The translations under genes and the position numbers were made by a program. 64,000 bases of DNA, taken from Micromonospora profundi (GTDB lineage: Bacteria; Actinomycetota; Actinomycetes; Mycobacteriales; Micromonosporaceae). A model generated the notes under the pieces. The model saw only the letters and a list, made by a program, of their open reading frames with translations, searched no databases and was not told the DNA's origin. The stretch is from contig NZ_JAATJK010000001.1 in the NCBI RefSeq assembly GCF_011927785.1, positions 2,852,001 to 2,916,000 on the forward strand. The letters are read 5' to 3'. Below are positions 7,681-15,581 of this stretch, one piece after another (position 1 is the first letter of the stretch; each line of letters begins with the position of its first letter).

Positions 7681-9576
7681 ATGAGTATGGAAGTTACCGC
7701 GTGGACGTCCCTGCACCGCGCGATGAACGCCCAGGAAGAACGACCGCTGTCCCGTGCCACACTGAAGCGCATCGGGAGGTTCGCACGACCGCACCGCCGA
7801 CTGATCGTCAGGTTCCTGCTGTTGAGCGTGGTGACAGCGGTGCTCACGGTGGCCGCGCCGGTGCTCGCCGGCCGGGTGGTGGACGCGATCGTCGACGGCG
7901 CCGACAGCGGCGTCGTGATCCGGTTGGCCGCGCTGATCGCCGTGATCGCCCTGGCCGAGGCCGGCCTCGGCCTGGTGACGCGGTTCCTGTCCGCAAGCAT
8001 CGGTGAAGGGCTGATCGTCCAACTGCGGACAGCCGTCTTCGACCACGTCCAGCGCATGCCCGTGGCGTTCTTCACCCGAACCCGTACCGGCGCGCTTGTC
8101 AGCCGCCTGAACAACGACGTGATCGGCGCGCAGCGGGCGTTCAGCGACACCCTGTCGGGCGTCGTCGGCAACGCCGTCACCCTGGCCCTGACGCTTGCGG
8201 TGATGCTCACCTTCTCGTGGCAGATCACGCTGCTGGCGCTCGTACTCCTGCCGATCTTCGTGCTCCCGGCCCGGCGGATGGGTTCGCGGCTCGCGCAGTT
8301 GCAGCGCGAGGCGGCCGAGCACAACGCGGCAATGAGCACCCGGATGACCGAACGTTTCTCCGCGCCCGGCGCGACGCTCGTCAAGCTGTACGGGCGGCCG
8401 GCCGAGGAGTCGGCCGAGTTCGCGGCGCGGGCGCGGCGGGTGCGCGACATCGGTATCCGCGCCGCAATGCTCCAGTGGGTCTTCATCACCGCGCTCACCG
8501 TTGTCGGCTCGCTGGCGCTGGCCCTCGTCTACGGGCTCGGCGGCGTGTACGCGCTGCGGGGCAGCCTCGACGCCGGCACCGTGGTCGCGCTGGCGCTGCT
8601 GCTGTCGCGCCTCTACGCGCCGCTGACCTCGTTGGCGAGCGCCCGGGTCGAGGTGATGAGCGCGCTGGTGAGCTTCGAGCGGGTGTTCGAGGTTCTCGAC
8701 CTCAAGCCGCTGATCCTCGACAAACCCGACGCCCGTCCGCTGCCGGACGGGCCGGTCGCTGTGGAGTTCGAGGAGGTACGGTTCGGCTACCCGTCGGCCG
8801 AGAAGGTGTCGCTGGCGTCCCTGGAGGATGTGGCGAAGCTCGATGCGCGCGGCGGTGAGGAGGTACTGCATGGCGTGTCGTTCCGCGCCGAGGCGGGCCA
8901 GATGGTCGCTCTCGTCGGCTCGTCCGGGGCTGGCAAGTCGACGATCGCCCAACTCGTCCCCCGCCTGTACGACGTCGAGGACGGCGCGGTACGCCTCGCC
9001 GACGTGGACGTACGCGATCTGTCGTCGGATTCGATCCGGGCGGCTCTCGGCGTGGTGACCCAGGACGGGCACCTGTTCCACGAGAGCATCCGCGCCAACC
9101 TGGCGTTCGCCGCGCCGGGCGCGACGGAGGAGGAGATGTGGGACGCGCTGCGCCGGGCTCGGCTGGAGGCCCTGATCCGTTCGCTGCCCGACGGGCTCGA
9201 CACTGTCGTCGGTGAACGGGGGTACCGCCTGTCGGGCGGGGAACGGCAACGGCTCACCATCGCGCGACTACTGCTGGCCCGCCCGCGTGTGGTCATTCTC
9301 GACGAGGCGACGGCCCATCTGGACTCCACGTCGGAGGCCGCCGTCCAGGAGGCCCTCGCCGAGGCGTTGGACGGGCGGACGAGTGTGGTCATCGCACACC
9401 GGCTGTCCACAATCCGCGCGGCCGACCAGATCCTCGTCGTCGAGGACGGCCGCATCGTGGAACGTGGGCGGCACAGTGAGCTGCTCGCCGCCGGTGGTCG
9501 CTACCAGGATCTGTATCGCACCCAGTTCGACCAGGACGAGCCGGAGGCGCCGCAGCAGCGCGTCGCGACCGTCTGA
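7681..9576 (+). CDS. ABC exporter, fused membrane and ATPase domains
   Basis: Half-size ABC transporter of 631 residues that should work as a dimer in the cytoplasmic membrane, exporting a drug, lipid or peptide. The transmembrane domain spans about residues 30-340 with six helices. The nucleotide-binding domain has Walker A GSSGAGKST, the Q-loop (VVTQDGHLF), the signature LSGGERQR, Walker B VVILDEAT and the switch His (IAHRLST). A short insertion (EKVSLASLEDVAKLD) lies between the first two strands of the ATPase domain. I chose ATG 7681 because GGAGG lies six bases upstream; the open frame extends to 7321 but overlaps the neighbouring gene's 5' part. Substrate unknown; the MerR-type promoter suggests induction by a toxic compound or metal. 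Confidence 0.93.
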   Translation: MSMEVTAWTSLHRAMNAQEERPLSRATLKRIGRFARPHRRLIVRFLLLSVVTAVLTVAAPVLAGRVVDAIVDGADSGVVIRLAALIAVIALAEAGLGLVTRFLSASIGEGLIVQLRTAVFDHVQRMPVAFFTRTRTGALVSRLNNDVIGAQRAFSDTLSGVVGNAVTLALTLAVMLTFSWQITLLALVLLPIFVLPARRMGSRLAQLQREAAEHNAAMSTRMTERFSAPGATLVKLYGRPAEESAEFAARARRVRDIGIRAAMLQWVFITALTVVGSLALALVYGLGGVYALRGSLDAGTVVALALLLSRLYAPLTSLASARVEVMSALVSFERVFEVLDLKPLILDKPDARPLPDGPVAVEFEEVRFGYPSAEKVSLASLEDVAKLDARGGEEVLHGVSFRAEAGQMVALVGSSGAGKSTIAQLVPRLYDVEDGAVRLADVDVRDLSSDSIRAALGVVTQDGHLFHESIRANLAFAAPGATEEEMWDALRRARLEALIRSLPDGLDTVVGERGYRLSGGERQRLTIARLLLARPRVVILDEATAHLDSTSEAAVQEALAEALDGRTSVVIAHRLSTIRAADQILVVEDGRIVERGRHSELLAAGGRYQDLYRTQFDQDEPEAPQQRVATV

Positions 9577-9590
9577 GGAGTGCTGTCATG

Positions 9591-9630
9591 CTGCCGCCCG
9601 CCACGGTGATCCCGTGACGGGCGGCGGCAG
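9591..9630 (+). terminator. Terminator hairpin after the ABC exporter
   Basis: Outer arms CTGCCGCCCG (9591-9600) and CGGGCGGCGGCAG (9618-9630, with a 3-base bulge) enclose an inner stem CACGG/CCGTG. It lies between the convergent exporter and PepSY genes and may serve both. Confidence 0.55.
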
Positions 9631-9636
9631 GTGGTG

Positions 9637-10158
9637 TCAGTCGTCGTCGCCGGACTTGTCGTCGTCGTCATCATCGGCGTCGTCGTCATCGGCGTCGTCG
9701 TCGTCGTCATCGTCATCGTCGTCGACCGGCTCCTGCTCGGCCTTGACCACAGTGCCGTTGTCGCGGTCGACGTCCACCTCGTGCTCGATGTCGCCAGCGA
9801 CGATCTCGACGCTCCAGACCGGCCGGCCGTTCTCCTCCTCGGCCTCGACCTCGACGATCTGGCCGCCGCCCGCCTTGGCGAGGGCGATCTCACCAGCGCG
9901 TTGCTCGTCCACCGCGCTGCCCGCCGGCGCGGTGCTGGCCGAGGGAGAGCCCGCCGACGGCGTACCCGATGGGGTGCCGCTGGTGCCCGGAGGGGGCGTG
10001 GCGGTGTCGTCAGTGGCCGTCGGGGCGACGGTTGCCGCGGCGAGTGTCGTGCCCCCGGACCGCGAGTTGTTCGCGGCGGTGACGCCGAGCGCGACCCCGG
10101 CCACCGCCAGCACCGCCGACCCGCTGACCGTCGCCAGAAGCAGATTGGTGCGCTTCAT
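9637..10158 (-). CDS. Secreted PepSY-domain protein with poly-aspartate C-terminus
   Basis: Exported protein of 173 residues. An N-terminal hydrophobic signal or anchor (KRTNLLLATVSGSAVLAVAGVALG) is followed by a Thr/Ser/Pro-rich spacer, a PepSY domain (about residues 84-142, with RAGEIALAKAGGGQIVEVE and the VDRDNGTVV turn), and a tail of about 30 residues that is almost all Asp. PepSY domains are usually extracytoplasmic peptidase-inhibitor or sensor-accessory modules. The acidic tail could bind calcium or other cations (inference). I prefer ATG 10158; a GTG at 10170 in frame is an alternative, and both have imperfect spacing from AGGAAAG. It lies downstream of a two-component system on the same strand but beyond a strong hairpin, so it probably has its own promoter. 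Confidence 0.85.
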   Translation of the reverse strand: MKRTNLLLATVSGSAVLAVAGVALGVTAANNSRSGGTTLAAATVAPTATDDTATPPPGTSGTPSGTPSAGSPSASTAPAGSAVDEQRAGEIALAKAGGGQIVEVEAEEENGRPVWSVEIVAGDIEHEVDVDRDNGTVVKAEQEPVDDDDDDDDDDADDDDADDDDDDKSGDDD

Positions 10159-10263
10159 CGTGGTGTCCACCTTTCCTCGGTTGTCGACTCTGAGGATCGG
10201 TCGGATCGGGATAGCACCGCGCTGTCCAGACGATAAGACCGGGTTAAGCCGCGGCGTCCCAGT

Positions 10264-10312
10264 AGATCTTGGACAGTTTCCGTCAGTGCCTGACGGAAAC
10301 TGTCCAAGATCT
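10264..10312. terminator. Very long perfect hairpin downstream of the sensor-kinase gene
   Basis: A perfect inverted repeat with 22-base arms (10264-10285 starting AGATCTTGGACAG, and 10291-10312) around a 5-base loop. It sits about 130 bases beyond the end of the two-component operon and before the PepSY gene. It could be a bidirectional terminator, but the arm length and its non-GC-biased sequence are unusual, so a mobile palindromic repeat is also possible. Confidence 0.6.
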
Positions 10313-10320
10313 CCGACTGC

Positions 10321-10424
10321 CGGACGGCGCGGCGGCTGCCGGACGGCGCGGCGGCTGCCGGACGGCGCGGCGGCTGCCGGACGGCGCGGCGGCTGCCGGA
10401 CGGCGCGGCGGCTGCCGGACGGCG
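10321..10424. repeat. 19-base tandem repeat, five full copies plus a partial
   Basis: The unit CGGACGGCGCGGCGGCTGC is repeated identically five times (10321-10415) and then partly (10416-10424). It begins 8 bases after the long hairpin and ends about 20 bases before the sensor-kinase stop codon. There are no spacers between the copies, so this is not a CRISPR array. Confidence 0.9.
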
Positions 10425-10445
10425 GTACAGCGCGGCGACGGCGGC

Positions 10446-11741
10446 CTATGCCTCTCGCTGCGGCCCGAGCCGCAGCAGCACCTGCGTCCCGCCTCCCGGA
10501 GCGGCACGCAGCTCCAGCCGGCCGCCTCCGGCCTGCGCGGCGCGGCGGGCGATGTCCAGGCCCAGACCTGTCGACCCGGCCGAGCTGGCACCCCGCTCGA
10601 CAGCGCCGGCCGGCATCCCCGGCCCCTCGTCCATCCCCGGCCCCTCGTCGGCGACGGTGAGCAGCACCTCCCCCGCCTCGGCGGCCAGCCGGACGGCGAA
10701 CGGCGTCCCGTCGGGCGTGTGCGCGAAGACGTTGCCGAGCAGGGCGTCCACGGCGGCCGTCAGGTCGTCGGCGGGCACACCGACGAGGAGCGGGCCGGGG
10801 GTCAGGTCGAGACTGACGGCCCGGCCGGTGTCCTCGGCCAGCACCGACCAGAACGCGACCCGGTCGGCGACGATGGCCGCGGCGTCCGAGGCGGCGGTGC
10901 CCGGCGTCGGCGTACGCCAGCGGGCCTGCCGGATCAGCCCGGTGACCGCCCGTTCGAGCCCGTCGGCGGCGGCAGTGATCCGGGCCGCGTCGTCCGGGTC
11001 GCGCAACGACTCGGCCTCCAGCCGCAGCGCCGTCAACGGTGTGCGTAGCCGGTGCGAGAGGTCGGCGACCTGCTCACGCTCCTGCACCAGGAGGACCTGG
11101 ATCCGGGCGGCCAGATGGTTGAGCGCGCCGGCGACCTCGCGCAGCTCCGCCGGGCCGGCCGGCGTGACCCGGGCGTCCAGTTCGGCGTTCGCGAGGCGGT
11201 GCGACACGGCGGACAGCTCGCTGATCGGCCGGACCAGCGTGCGGGCCAGCCGGTCGGCGACCGCCAGCCCGATCAGCACCAGAAGCACTCCGAGCAGGGC
11301 AAGCACAAGCCAGGCCCGGGTCACCCCGGCGGTCAGCTCCTGTTTCGGCACGACGATGCGGATCACCCCGGTGCCGTCGGCCCGGCCCTGCACGGCGATG
11401 ACCACCTCCCGCCCCGCCGCCGACTCGCCCGTGAGGCTCTGCCCGCGCGCCGCCAGGGCCACCGCCGGCGTACGGGGCGCCGGAGCGCCGAGCACAGTGC
11501 CGTCGGGCAGGAAGACGCTCACCTCCCGACCGGACTCGGCGGCGAGCTGCTCGACGGTGACCCGGATGGTGGCCGCGTCGGCGGTGCCGACCACGGGCAC
11601 GAGGCTCTGCGCGTCGGCGGTGGCCCGGACTGTCGCCCGGTCCTCGGCGACGGTGCGCACGAGCAACGCCAGCGGCACCAGGAACGCGATGAGGGTGAGC
11701 ACACTGACCGCCGCGACAAGCAGCGCGAGGCGTGCCCTCAC
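10446..11741 (-). CDS. Sensor histidine kinase of a two-component system
   Basis: Membrane kinase of 431 residues. Two membrane helices (about 5-28 and 143-163) bracket a 110-residue extracytoplasmic sensor domain, followed by HAMP (about 164-217), a HisKA domain with phospho-acceptor His230 (in ADLSHRLRTPLTALR) and a HATPase domain with N-box Asn337, G1 and G2 (GSTGLGLDIARR, 390-401). The G1 box is duplicated: DEGPGM occurs at 365-370 and again at 371-376, because of an exact 18-base tandem duplication in the DNA. GTG 11741 overlaps the stop of the response-regulator gene (GTGA), so the pair is one operon. The closest functional analogy is the OmpR-partner kinases such as MprB; the signal is unknown. 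Confidence 0.94.
   Translation of the reverse strand: MRARLALLVAAVSVLTLIAFLVPLALLVRTVAEDRATVRATADAQSLVPVVGTADAATIRVTVEQLAAESGREVSVFLPDGTVLGAPAPRTPAVALAARGQSLTGESAAGREVVIAVQGRADGTGVIRIVVPKQELTAGVTRAWLVLALLGVLLVLIGLAVADRLARTLVRPISELSAVSHRLANAELDARVTPAGPAELREVAGALNHLAARIQVLLVQEREQVADLSHRLRTPLTALRLEAESLRDPDDAARITAAADGLERAVTGLIRQARWRTPTPGTAASDAAAIVADRVAFWSVLAEDTGRAVSLDLTPGPLLVGVPADDLTAAVDALLGNVFAHTPDGTPFAVRLAAEAGEVLLTVADEGPGMDEGPGMPAGAVERGASSAGSTGLGLDIARRAAQAGGGRLELRAAPGGGTQVLLRLGPQREA
10614..10649. repeat. Exact 18-base tandem duplication inside the kinase ATP-binding domain
   Basis: CATCCCCGGCCCCTCGTC occurs twice back to back (10614-10631 and 10632-10649), adding six residues (a second DEGPGM) in frame to the G1 box of the sensor kinase. 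Confidence 0.95.
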
Positions 11742-12433
11742 CGCTGTGCCACCGGCGCGTCCAGTCGTACACCGACGCCCCGCACCGTGTGCAGGTAGCG
11801 CGGCTGCTGGGCGCTCTCGCCAAGCTTGCGACGCAACCACGACAGGTGCACGTCGACGGTCTTGTCGGCGCCGCCGTACGGGATCTGCCACACCTCGGTG
11901 AGCAGCTCACGTTTGGTGACCACCTGGCCGGGCCGTCCCGCGAGGTGGTGCAGCAAATCGAACTCGCGGGGCGTCAACTCCACTGTCGCACCGTCGAGGG
12001 TGACCTGCCGTGCCCGGGGGTCGATGCGCAGTCCACCGACAACCAGCGCCGGGTCCTGCGTGTCGCCGCCCGTCGGGCCACGCCGCAGAACGGCCCGGAC
12101 GCGGGCGTCGAGCTGCGCCGCCGTGAACGGCTTGACCACGTAGTCGTCCGCGCCCGCGTCGAGCACCCGCACGATCTCGGTCTCGTCGTCGCGGGCGGTG
12201 GCCACGATGACCGGAACCGAACTCACCGCGCGCAGCATCCGCAGCAGCTCCCGCCCGTCCAGGTCGGGCAACCCCAGGTCGAGCACGACGAGGTCGGGAC
12301 GGTCCTCCAGGGCGTCGCGCAGCCCGGCCATCGCGGTCGAGGCCGCGGCCACCGCGTGCCCGCGTTCCCGCAGAGCCCGGATCAATGGGGTACGGATCGT
12401 CAGGTCGTCCTCGATGAGCAGCAGGCGGGCCAC
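11738..12433 (-). CDS. OmpR-family response regulator
   Basis: Response regulator of 231 residues. The receiver domain (1-115) has the acidic pair Asp9/Asp10, phospho-acceptor Asp52 (in LVVLDLGLPDLDG), the switch Thr (IVATARDD) and Lys101 (VVKPF). The C-terminal winged helix (about 130-225) has the OmpR pattern TPREFDLLHHLAGRPGQVV and WLRRKLGE, ending TVRGVGVRLD. It starts with GTG 12433; no strong Shine-Dalgarno is visible and the open frame continues far upstream without family similarity. It is the first gene of the operon, coupled by a GTGA overlap to the kinase, and divergent from the secreted or anchored protein at 12536. Confidence 0.95.
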   Translation of the reverse strand: MARLLLIEDDLTIRTPLIRALRERGHAVAAASTAMAGLRDALEDRPDLVVLDLGLPDLDGRELLRMLRAVSSVPVIVATARDDETEIVRVLDAGADDYVVKPFTAAQLDARVRAVLRRGPTGGDTQDPALVVGGLRIDPRARQVTLDGATVELTPREFDLLHHLAGRPGQVVTKRELLTEVWQIPYGGADKTVDVHLSWLRRKLGESAQQPRYLHTVRGVGVRLDAPVAQR

Positions 12434-12523
12434 AGCAGGCAGGCTAGCCGGTGCGGCCGGGCCCGGGGCGGGCGTTAGCAGTGCCTTAACGTGCAGATGT
12501 GCCGGCCACAACCGAGGATCGGG

Positions 12524-12529
12524 GATAGT
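12524..12529 (+). promoter_or_regulatory. -10 hexamer positioned for a leaderless transcript
   Basis: GATAGT ends six bases before the ATG at 12536, so transcription would start at the start codon. No convincing -35 is seen. Confidence 0.5.
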
Positions 12530-12535
12530 CAGAGG

Positions 12536-12985
12536 ATGGGCCGTCGTTCGATTCTCGTCGCCACCGGGTGGGTGGCGACCGCCGCCGTGGCCACCCTCAT
12601 CGGGTTGGGCGCGATCCGGCTGGTGGGCGAGAGCATCACCGGCACTCCGGGCGGGGTGCGCAGCGAGGCGGAGATCGAACGGGCGCTCGCCTCCCCGGAG
12701 CCGACGCCCACCGGCACGACGGCGGCCGGCACGACCCCGGCCGCGCCGGCCGCCAGCCCCGGGTTCCGCCGGGGCTTCGCCACCGAGGGCGGCACGGCGG
12801 TGGCCGAGTGCGGCGCCGACGGGGTACGCCTCGTCTCCTGGGCGCCCGCACAGGGTTTCCGGGTCCGCGACGTGGACCGGGGCCCGGACGACGACGTCGA
12901 GGTCACGTTCGAGGGGCCGGGCGGCGAGCACGAGCTGAAGGTGCGCTGCATCGGCTCGGAGCCGGTGGCCGTCGCCGACGACTGA
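12536..12985 (+). CDS. Small membrane-anchored protein of unknown function
   Basis: A 149-residue protein with an N-terminal membrane anchor (about residues 5-30), a Pro/Thr/Ala-rich spacer (about 58-78) and a C-terminal beta-rich domain (about 80-149). Two cysteines (in AECGADGV and VRCIGSE) could form a disulfide. I do not recognise the family. It should face the outside of the cell. It is divergent from the two-component operon, so it may be a target or accessory of that system (inference). The start at 12536 rather than the upstream ATG at 12497 fits both the anchor and the leaderless -10 element. Confidence 0.7.
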   Translation: MGRRSILVATGWVATAAVATLIGLGAIRLVGESITGTPGGVRSEAEIERALASPEPTPTGTTAAGTTPAAPAASPGFRRGFATEGGTAVAECGADGVRLVSWAPAQGFRVRDVDRGPDDDVEVTFEGPGGEHELKVRCIGSEPVAVADD

Positions 12986-13111
12986 GCCGCCGCTCCTCGA
13001 CGCCGGGTCACCGCCCCGGATGCTCCGGTTTACCCCAGGAAGCCCAGGGTAGGGAGCGCGGTGCGGCGGACGGCAGGTCGTCCTTGAGCACGGTGGTCCG
13101 GGAGGCAACGA

Positions 13112-14260
13112 ATGCGAGCGATGGTGTACCGCGGACCGTACCGCGTGCGCGTCGAGGAGAAGGACCGGCCGGTCATCGAGCATCCCAACGACGCGATCGT
13201 CCGGGTGACCCGGGCCGCGATCTGTGGCTCGGATCTGCACCTCTACCACGGGATGATGCCGGACACCCGGGTCGGGATGACCTTCGGTCACGAGTTCGTC
13301 GGTGTGGTCGACGAGGTGGGGCCGTCGGTGCGCAACGTCAAGCGCGGTGACCGGGTGATGGTCCCGTTCAACGTGTACTGCGGGTCGTGCTTCTTCTGCG
13401 CCCGAGGGCTGTTCAGCAACTGCCACAACGTCAACCCGAACGCCACCGCCGTGGGCGGAATCTACGGTTACTCGCACACGTGCGGCGGCTATGACGGTGG
13501 CCAGTCCGAGTACGTCCGGGTGCCGTTCGCCGACGTCGGGCCCAGCCTGATTCCCGAGTGGATGGACGACGACGATGCCGTCCTGCTCACCGACGCGCTC
13601 GCCACCGGATATTTCGGCGCGCAGCTCGGCGACATCGTCGAGGGCGATGTGGTCGTGGTCTTCGGCGCCGGTCCGGTGGGGCTGTACGCAGCCAAGTCGG
13701 CCTGGTTGATGGGAGCCGGCCGGGTCATCGTCATCGACCACCTCGACTACCGGTTGGAGAAGGCGGCGTCGTTCGCCCACGCCGAGACGTACAACTTCGC
13801 CGAGTACGACGACATCGTCGTGCACATGAAGAAGATCACCGATCACCTGGGCGCGGACGTGGCAATCGACGCGGTCGGGGCCGAGGCGGACGGCAACCTC
13901 CTCCAGCACGTCACCGCCACGAAACTGAAGTTGCAGGGCGGCTCCCCCATCGCGTTGAACTGGGCCATCGACTCGGTCCGCAAGGGCGGCACGATCTCGG
14001 TGATGGGCGCGTACGGGCCGATGTTCAGCGCCGTCAAGTTCGGCGACGCGATGAACAAAGGGCTGACCCTGCGGATGAACCAGTGCCCTGTGAAGCGGCA
14101 GTGGCCGCGCCTGTTCGAGCACGTCCGCAACGGCTACCTCAAGCCCAGCGACATCGTCACCCACCGGATTCCGCTGGAGCACGTCGCCGAGGCATACCAC
14201 ATCTTCTCCGCCAAACTCGACGGCTGCATCAAGCCGCTTATCGTTCCGAGCGCCGCCTGA
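13112..14260 (+). CDS. Zinc-dependent MDR dehydrogenase, formaldehyde-dehydrogenase-like
   Basis: Medium-chain dehydrogenase of 382 residues of the type annotated as glutathione-independent formaldehyde dehydrogenase. The catalytic zinc ligands are in CGSDLHLYHG and GHEFVG. A structural-zinc Cys cluster is seen in YCGSCFFCARGLFSNC. The NAD-binding Rossmann motif is VVVFGAGPVGLYAAKSAWLMGA. It should oxidise small aldehydes or alcohols in the cytoplasm. GGGAGG precedes ATG 13112. The 194-residue gene follows after 18 bases, so they are co-transcribed, an arrangement I recall in other bacteria. Confidence 0.93.
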   Translation: MRAMVYRGPYRVRVEEKDRPVIEHPNDAIVRVTRAAICGSDLHLYHGMMPDTRVGMTFGHEFVGVVDEVGPSVRNVKRGDRVMVPFNVYCGSCFFCARGLFSNCHNVNPNATAVGGIYGYSHTCGGYDGGQSEYVRVPFADVGPSLIPEWMDDDDAVLLTDALATGYFGAQLGDIVEGDVVVVFGAGPVGLYAAKSAWLMGAGRVIVIDHLDYRLEKAASFAHAETYNFAEYDDIVVHMKKITDHLGADVAIDAVGAEADGNLLQHVTATKLKLQGGSPIALNWAIDSVRKGGTISVMGAYGPMFSAVKFGDAMNKGLTLRMNQCPVKRQWPRLFEHVRNGYLKPSDIVTHRIPLEHVAEAYHIFSAKLDGCIKPLIVPSAA

Positions 14261-14278
14261 CCCGACCGGGAGTCCTTC

Positions 14279-14863
14279 ATGCCGTACACAGCGGACAAGC
14301 CGAAACTGGCCGAATCCAGCGACGAGCTGCGCGCCCGTATCCCCGGGTGGGGCGTGGACCTCGACCCGAAGGACCGGCCCTCGGTGCCGAAGGAGCAGTT
14401 CGATCCGAACCTCAACGGCGCGCACTGGGAGTTCCCCGAGCGGCAGCCCGAGAAGTGGCCGCGGGAGAGGTCGATCGAGCACAAGTTCCTCACCCCGGTC
14501 TTCGGCACCTCGTGCCCTCCCAAGGGGCTCTCCGGGGTGATCCGCCGGTACTCCTACCGTCGGTACAGCGAGGGGCGAGCGGCGCACTGGCTGCTCCTGC
14601 TCGCGGCGGACCGGGTGGACGCTGCGGAGAGCACTGTCGCGTCGTTCCTGACCCGTCGCCCCGACAACCTGGTGGCCGAGACCGGTGTCCTGAGCGAGTT
14701 CACCCGGCACGGGCTCTCCTCGCGTCTGCGCGGCAAGCGCGTGGACCGGGTGCACCACCCGCTCGACCCGATCATCGTCACCGCGCCGTGGGTGCTGGCC
14801 GGAGGGGCCGCCTATCTGGTCCTCCGTGGGCTCGCCCGACGCGGACGGTCCTCTACCCGGTAA
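14279..14863 (+). CDS. Unrecognised protein linked to the MDR dehydrogenase
   Basis: A 194-residue protein of unknown function. The N-terminal half is charged and Pro-rich (DLDPKDRPSVPKEQFDPNLNGAHWEFPERQPEKWPRE pattern, residues about 27-65). A central segment reads YSYRRYSEGRAAHWLLLLAADRVDAAES. A single hydrophobic helix lies near the C-terminus (about 165-185), so it is probably a tail-anchored membrane protein with a cytoplasmic body. It follows the dehydrogenase by 18 bases and is likely made with it. Its stop overlaps by 11 bases the 3' end of the convergent tetR gene. Function cannot be inferred beyond the association. Confidence 0.8.
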   Translation: MPYTADKPKLAESSDELRARIPGWGVDLDPKDRPSVPKEQFDPNLNGAHWEFPERQPEKWPRERSIEHKFLTPVFGTSCPPKGLSGVIRRYSYRRYSEGRAAHWLLLLAADRVDAAESTVASFLTRRPDNLVAETGVLSEFTRHGLSSRLRGKRVDRVHHPLDPIIVTAPWVLAGGAAYLVLRGLARRGRSSTR

Positions 14864-15440
14864 CCCGCAGCCCGGCGATGAGGATGCCGACCATGCGGCG
14901 GGCGTCGTAGCGGGGGTCGTCCGCGCCGATGCAGAGGTTGCCTACACCCCGCAGCAGTACGAGGGCGCCCACGTCGGGGCGGATCTCGCCGGCCGCTGAG
15001 GCAGCGGAGAGCAGTTCGGCACACACGGGCACCAGCCGGTCGATGAAATAGGCGTGCAGCGTCTGGAAGGCGGCGTTGTCGGATTGCAACGCCTCGGCGA
15101 GGCCGTGCTTGGTGACGAGGAAGTCGACGAAGAGGTCGATCCACTGCGTCAGCGCCGCGTACGGCGTGCTGCTGCTTGCCAACAGGGCGGGCCCGGCCTC
15201 GGCGCACGCCTCGACCTGGTGTCGGTAGACGGCCACGATGAGGTCGGCGCGCGTCGGGAAGTGCCGGTAGATCGTGCCCACACCGACCCCGGCCCTGGTG
15301 GCGATCTCGCGGACGGGCACGTCGACGCCGGAGGCGATGAAGGCCGAGGCGGCGGCGTCCAGCAGGGTCGCCTCATTGCGCCGCGCGTCGGCCCGTTTCC
15401 GGGGTGCCGGACGCGCTGATCCGCTCTCGATGTCGGCCAC
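14853..15440 (-). CDS. TetR family repressor of the adjacent aldo/keto reductase
   Basis: Regulator of 195 residues. The N-terminal HTH (about 20-65: RNEATLLDAAASAFIASGVDVPVREIATRAGVGVGTIYRHFP in pieces) is typical TetR, and the helical C-terminal domain (70-195) would bind a ligand. GTG 15440 is chosen because AAGGAG precedes it by seven bases; a TTG at 15473 is a weaker option. It is divergent from the aldo/keto reductase, and two copies of a perfect palindrome lie between the genes, so it probably represses both directions and is relieved by a small molecule, perhaps a substrate of the reductase or flavin enzyme. Confidence 0.93.
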   Translation of the reverse strand: MADIESGSARPAPRKRADARRNEATLLDAAASAFIASGVDVPVREIATRAGVGVGTIYRHFPTRADLIVAVYRHQVEACAEAGPALLASSSTPYAALTQWIDLFVDFLVTKHGLAEALQSDNAAFQTLHAYFIDRLVPVCAELLSAASAAGEIRPDVGALVLLRGVGNLCIGADDPRYDARRMVGILIAGLRVTG

Positions 15441-15474
15441 TGCGCCGCTCCTTCGGTCACTACGACTTGGCAAA

Positions 15475-15516
15475 CGGAACCGGGTTCCGTATATTCGTTA
15501 CCGGAACCTGGTTCCG
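15475..15516. promoter_or_regulatory. Twin palindromic operators for the TetR repressor
   Basis: CGGAACCGGGTTCCG (15475-15489) and CGGAACCTGGTTCCG (15502-15516) are two near-identical palindromes whose centres are 27 bases apart, in the gap between the divergent tetR and aldo/keto reductase genes. TATATT-like sequence lies between them. Paired 15-base palindromes are typical TetR-family operators. Confidence 0.8.
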
Positions 15517-15581
15517 CTTGCCCAGTCTGCCAGATCAGGTGGGCCGCGGCCAACACACCCCTGCCACATGGAGGAACAGTC

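Noticed and set aside
9650..9725. Simple-sequence repeat as a separate feature
   Set aside because: It is the Asp-codon run of the PepSY protein tail, in frame and ending at its stop codon.
10321..10424. Possible CRISPR array
   Set aside because: The 19-base units are directly abutting with no spacers, and no cas genes are present.
11738..14758. A 1006-codon minus-strand open frame across the response regulator and beyond
   Set aside because: Only the last 231 codons (11738-12433) have protein-family character. The upstream part is antisense to the plus-strand dehydrogenase and its partner and reads as the shadow typical of high-GC coding DNA.
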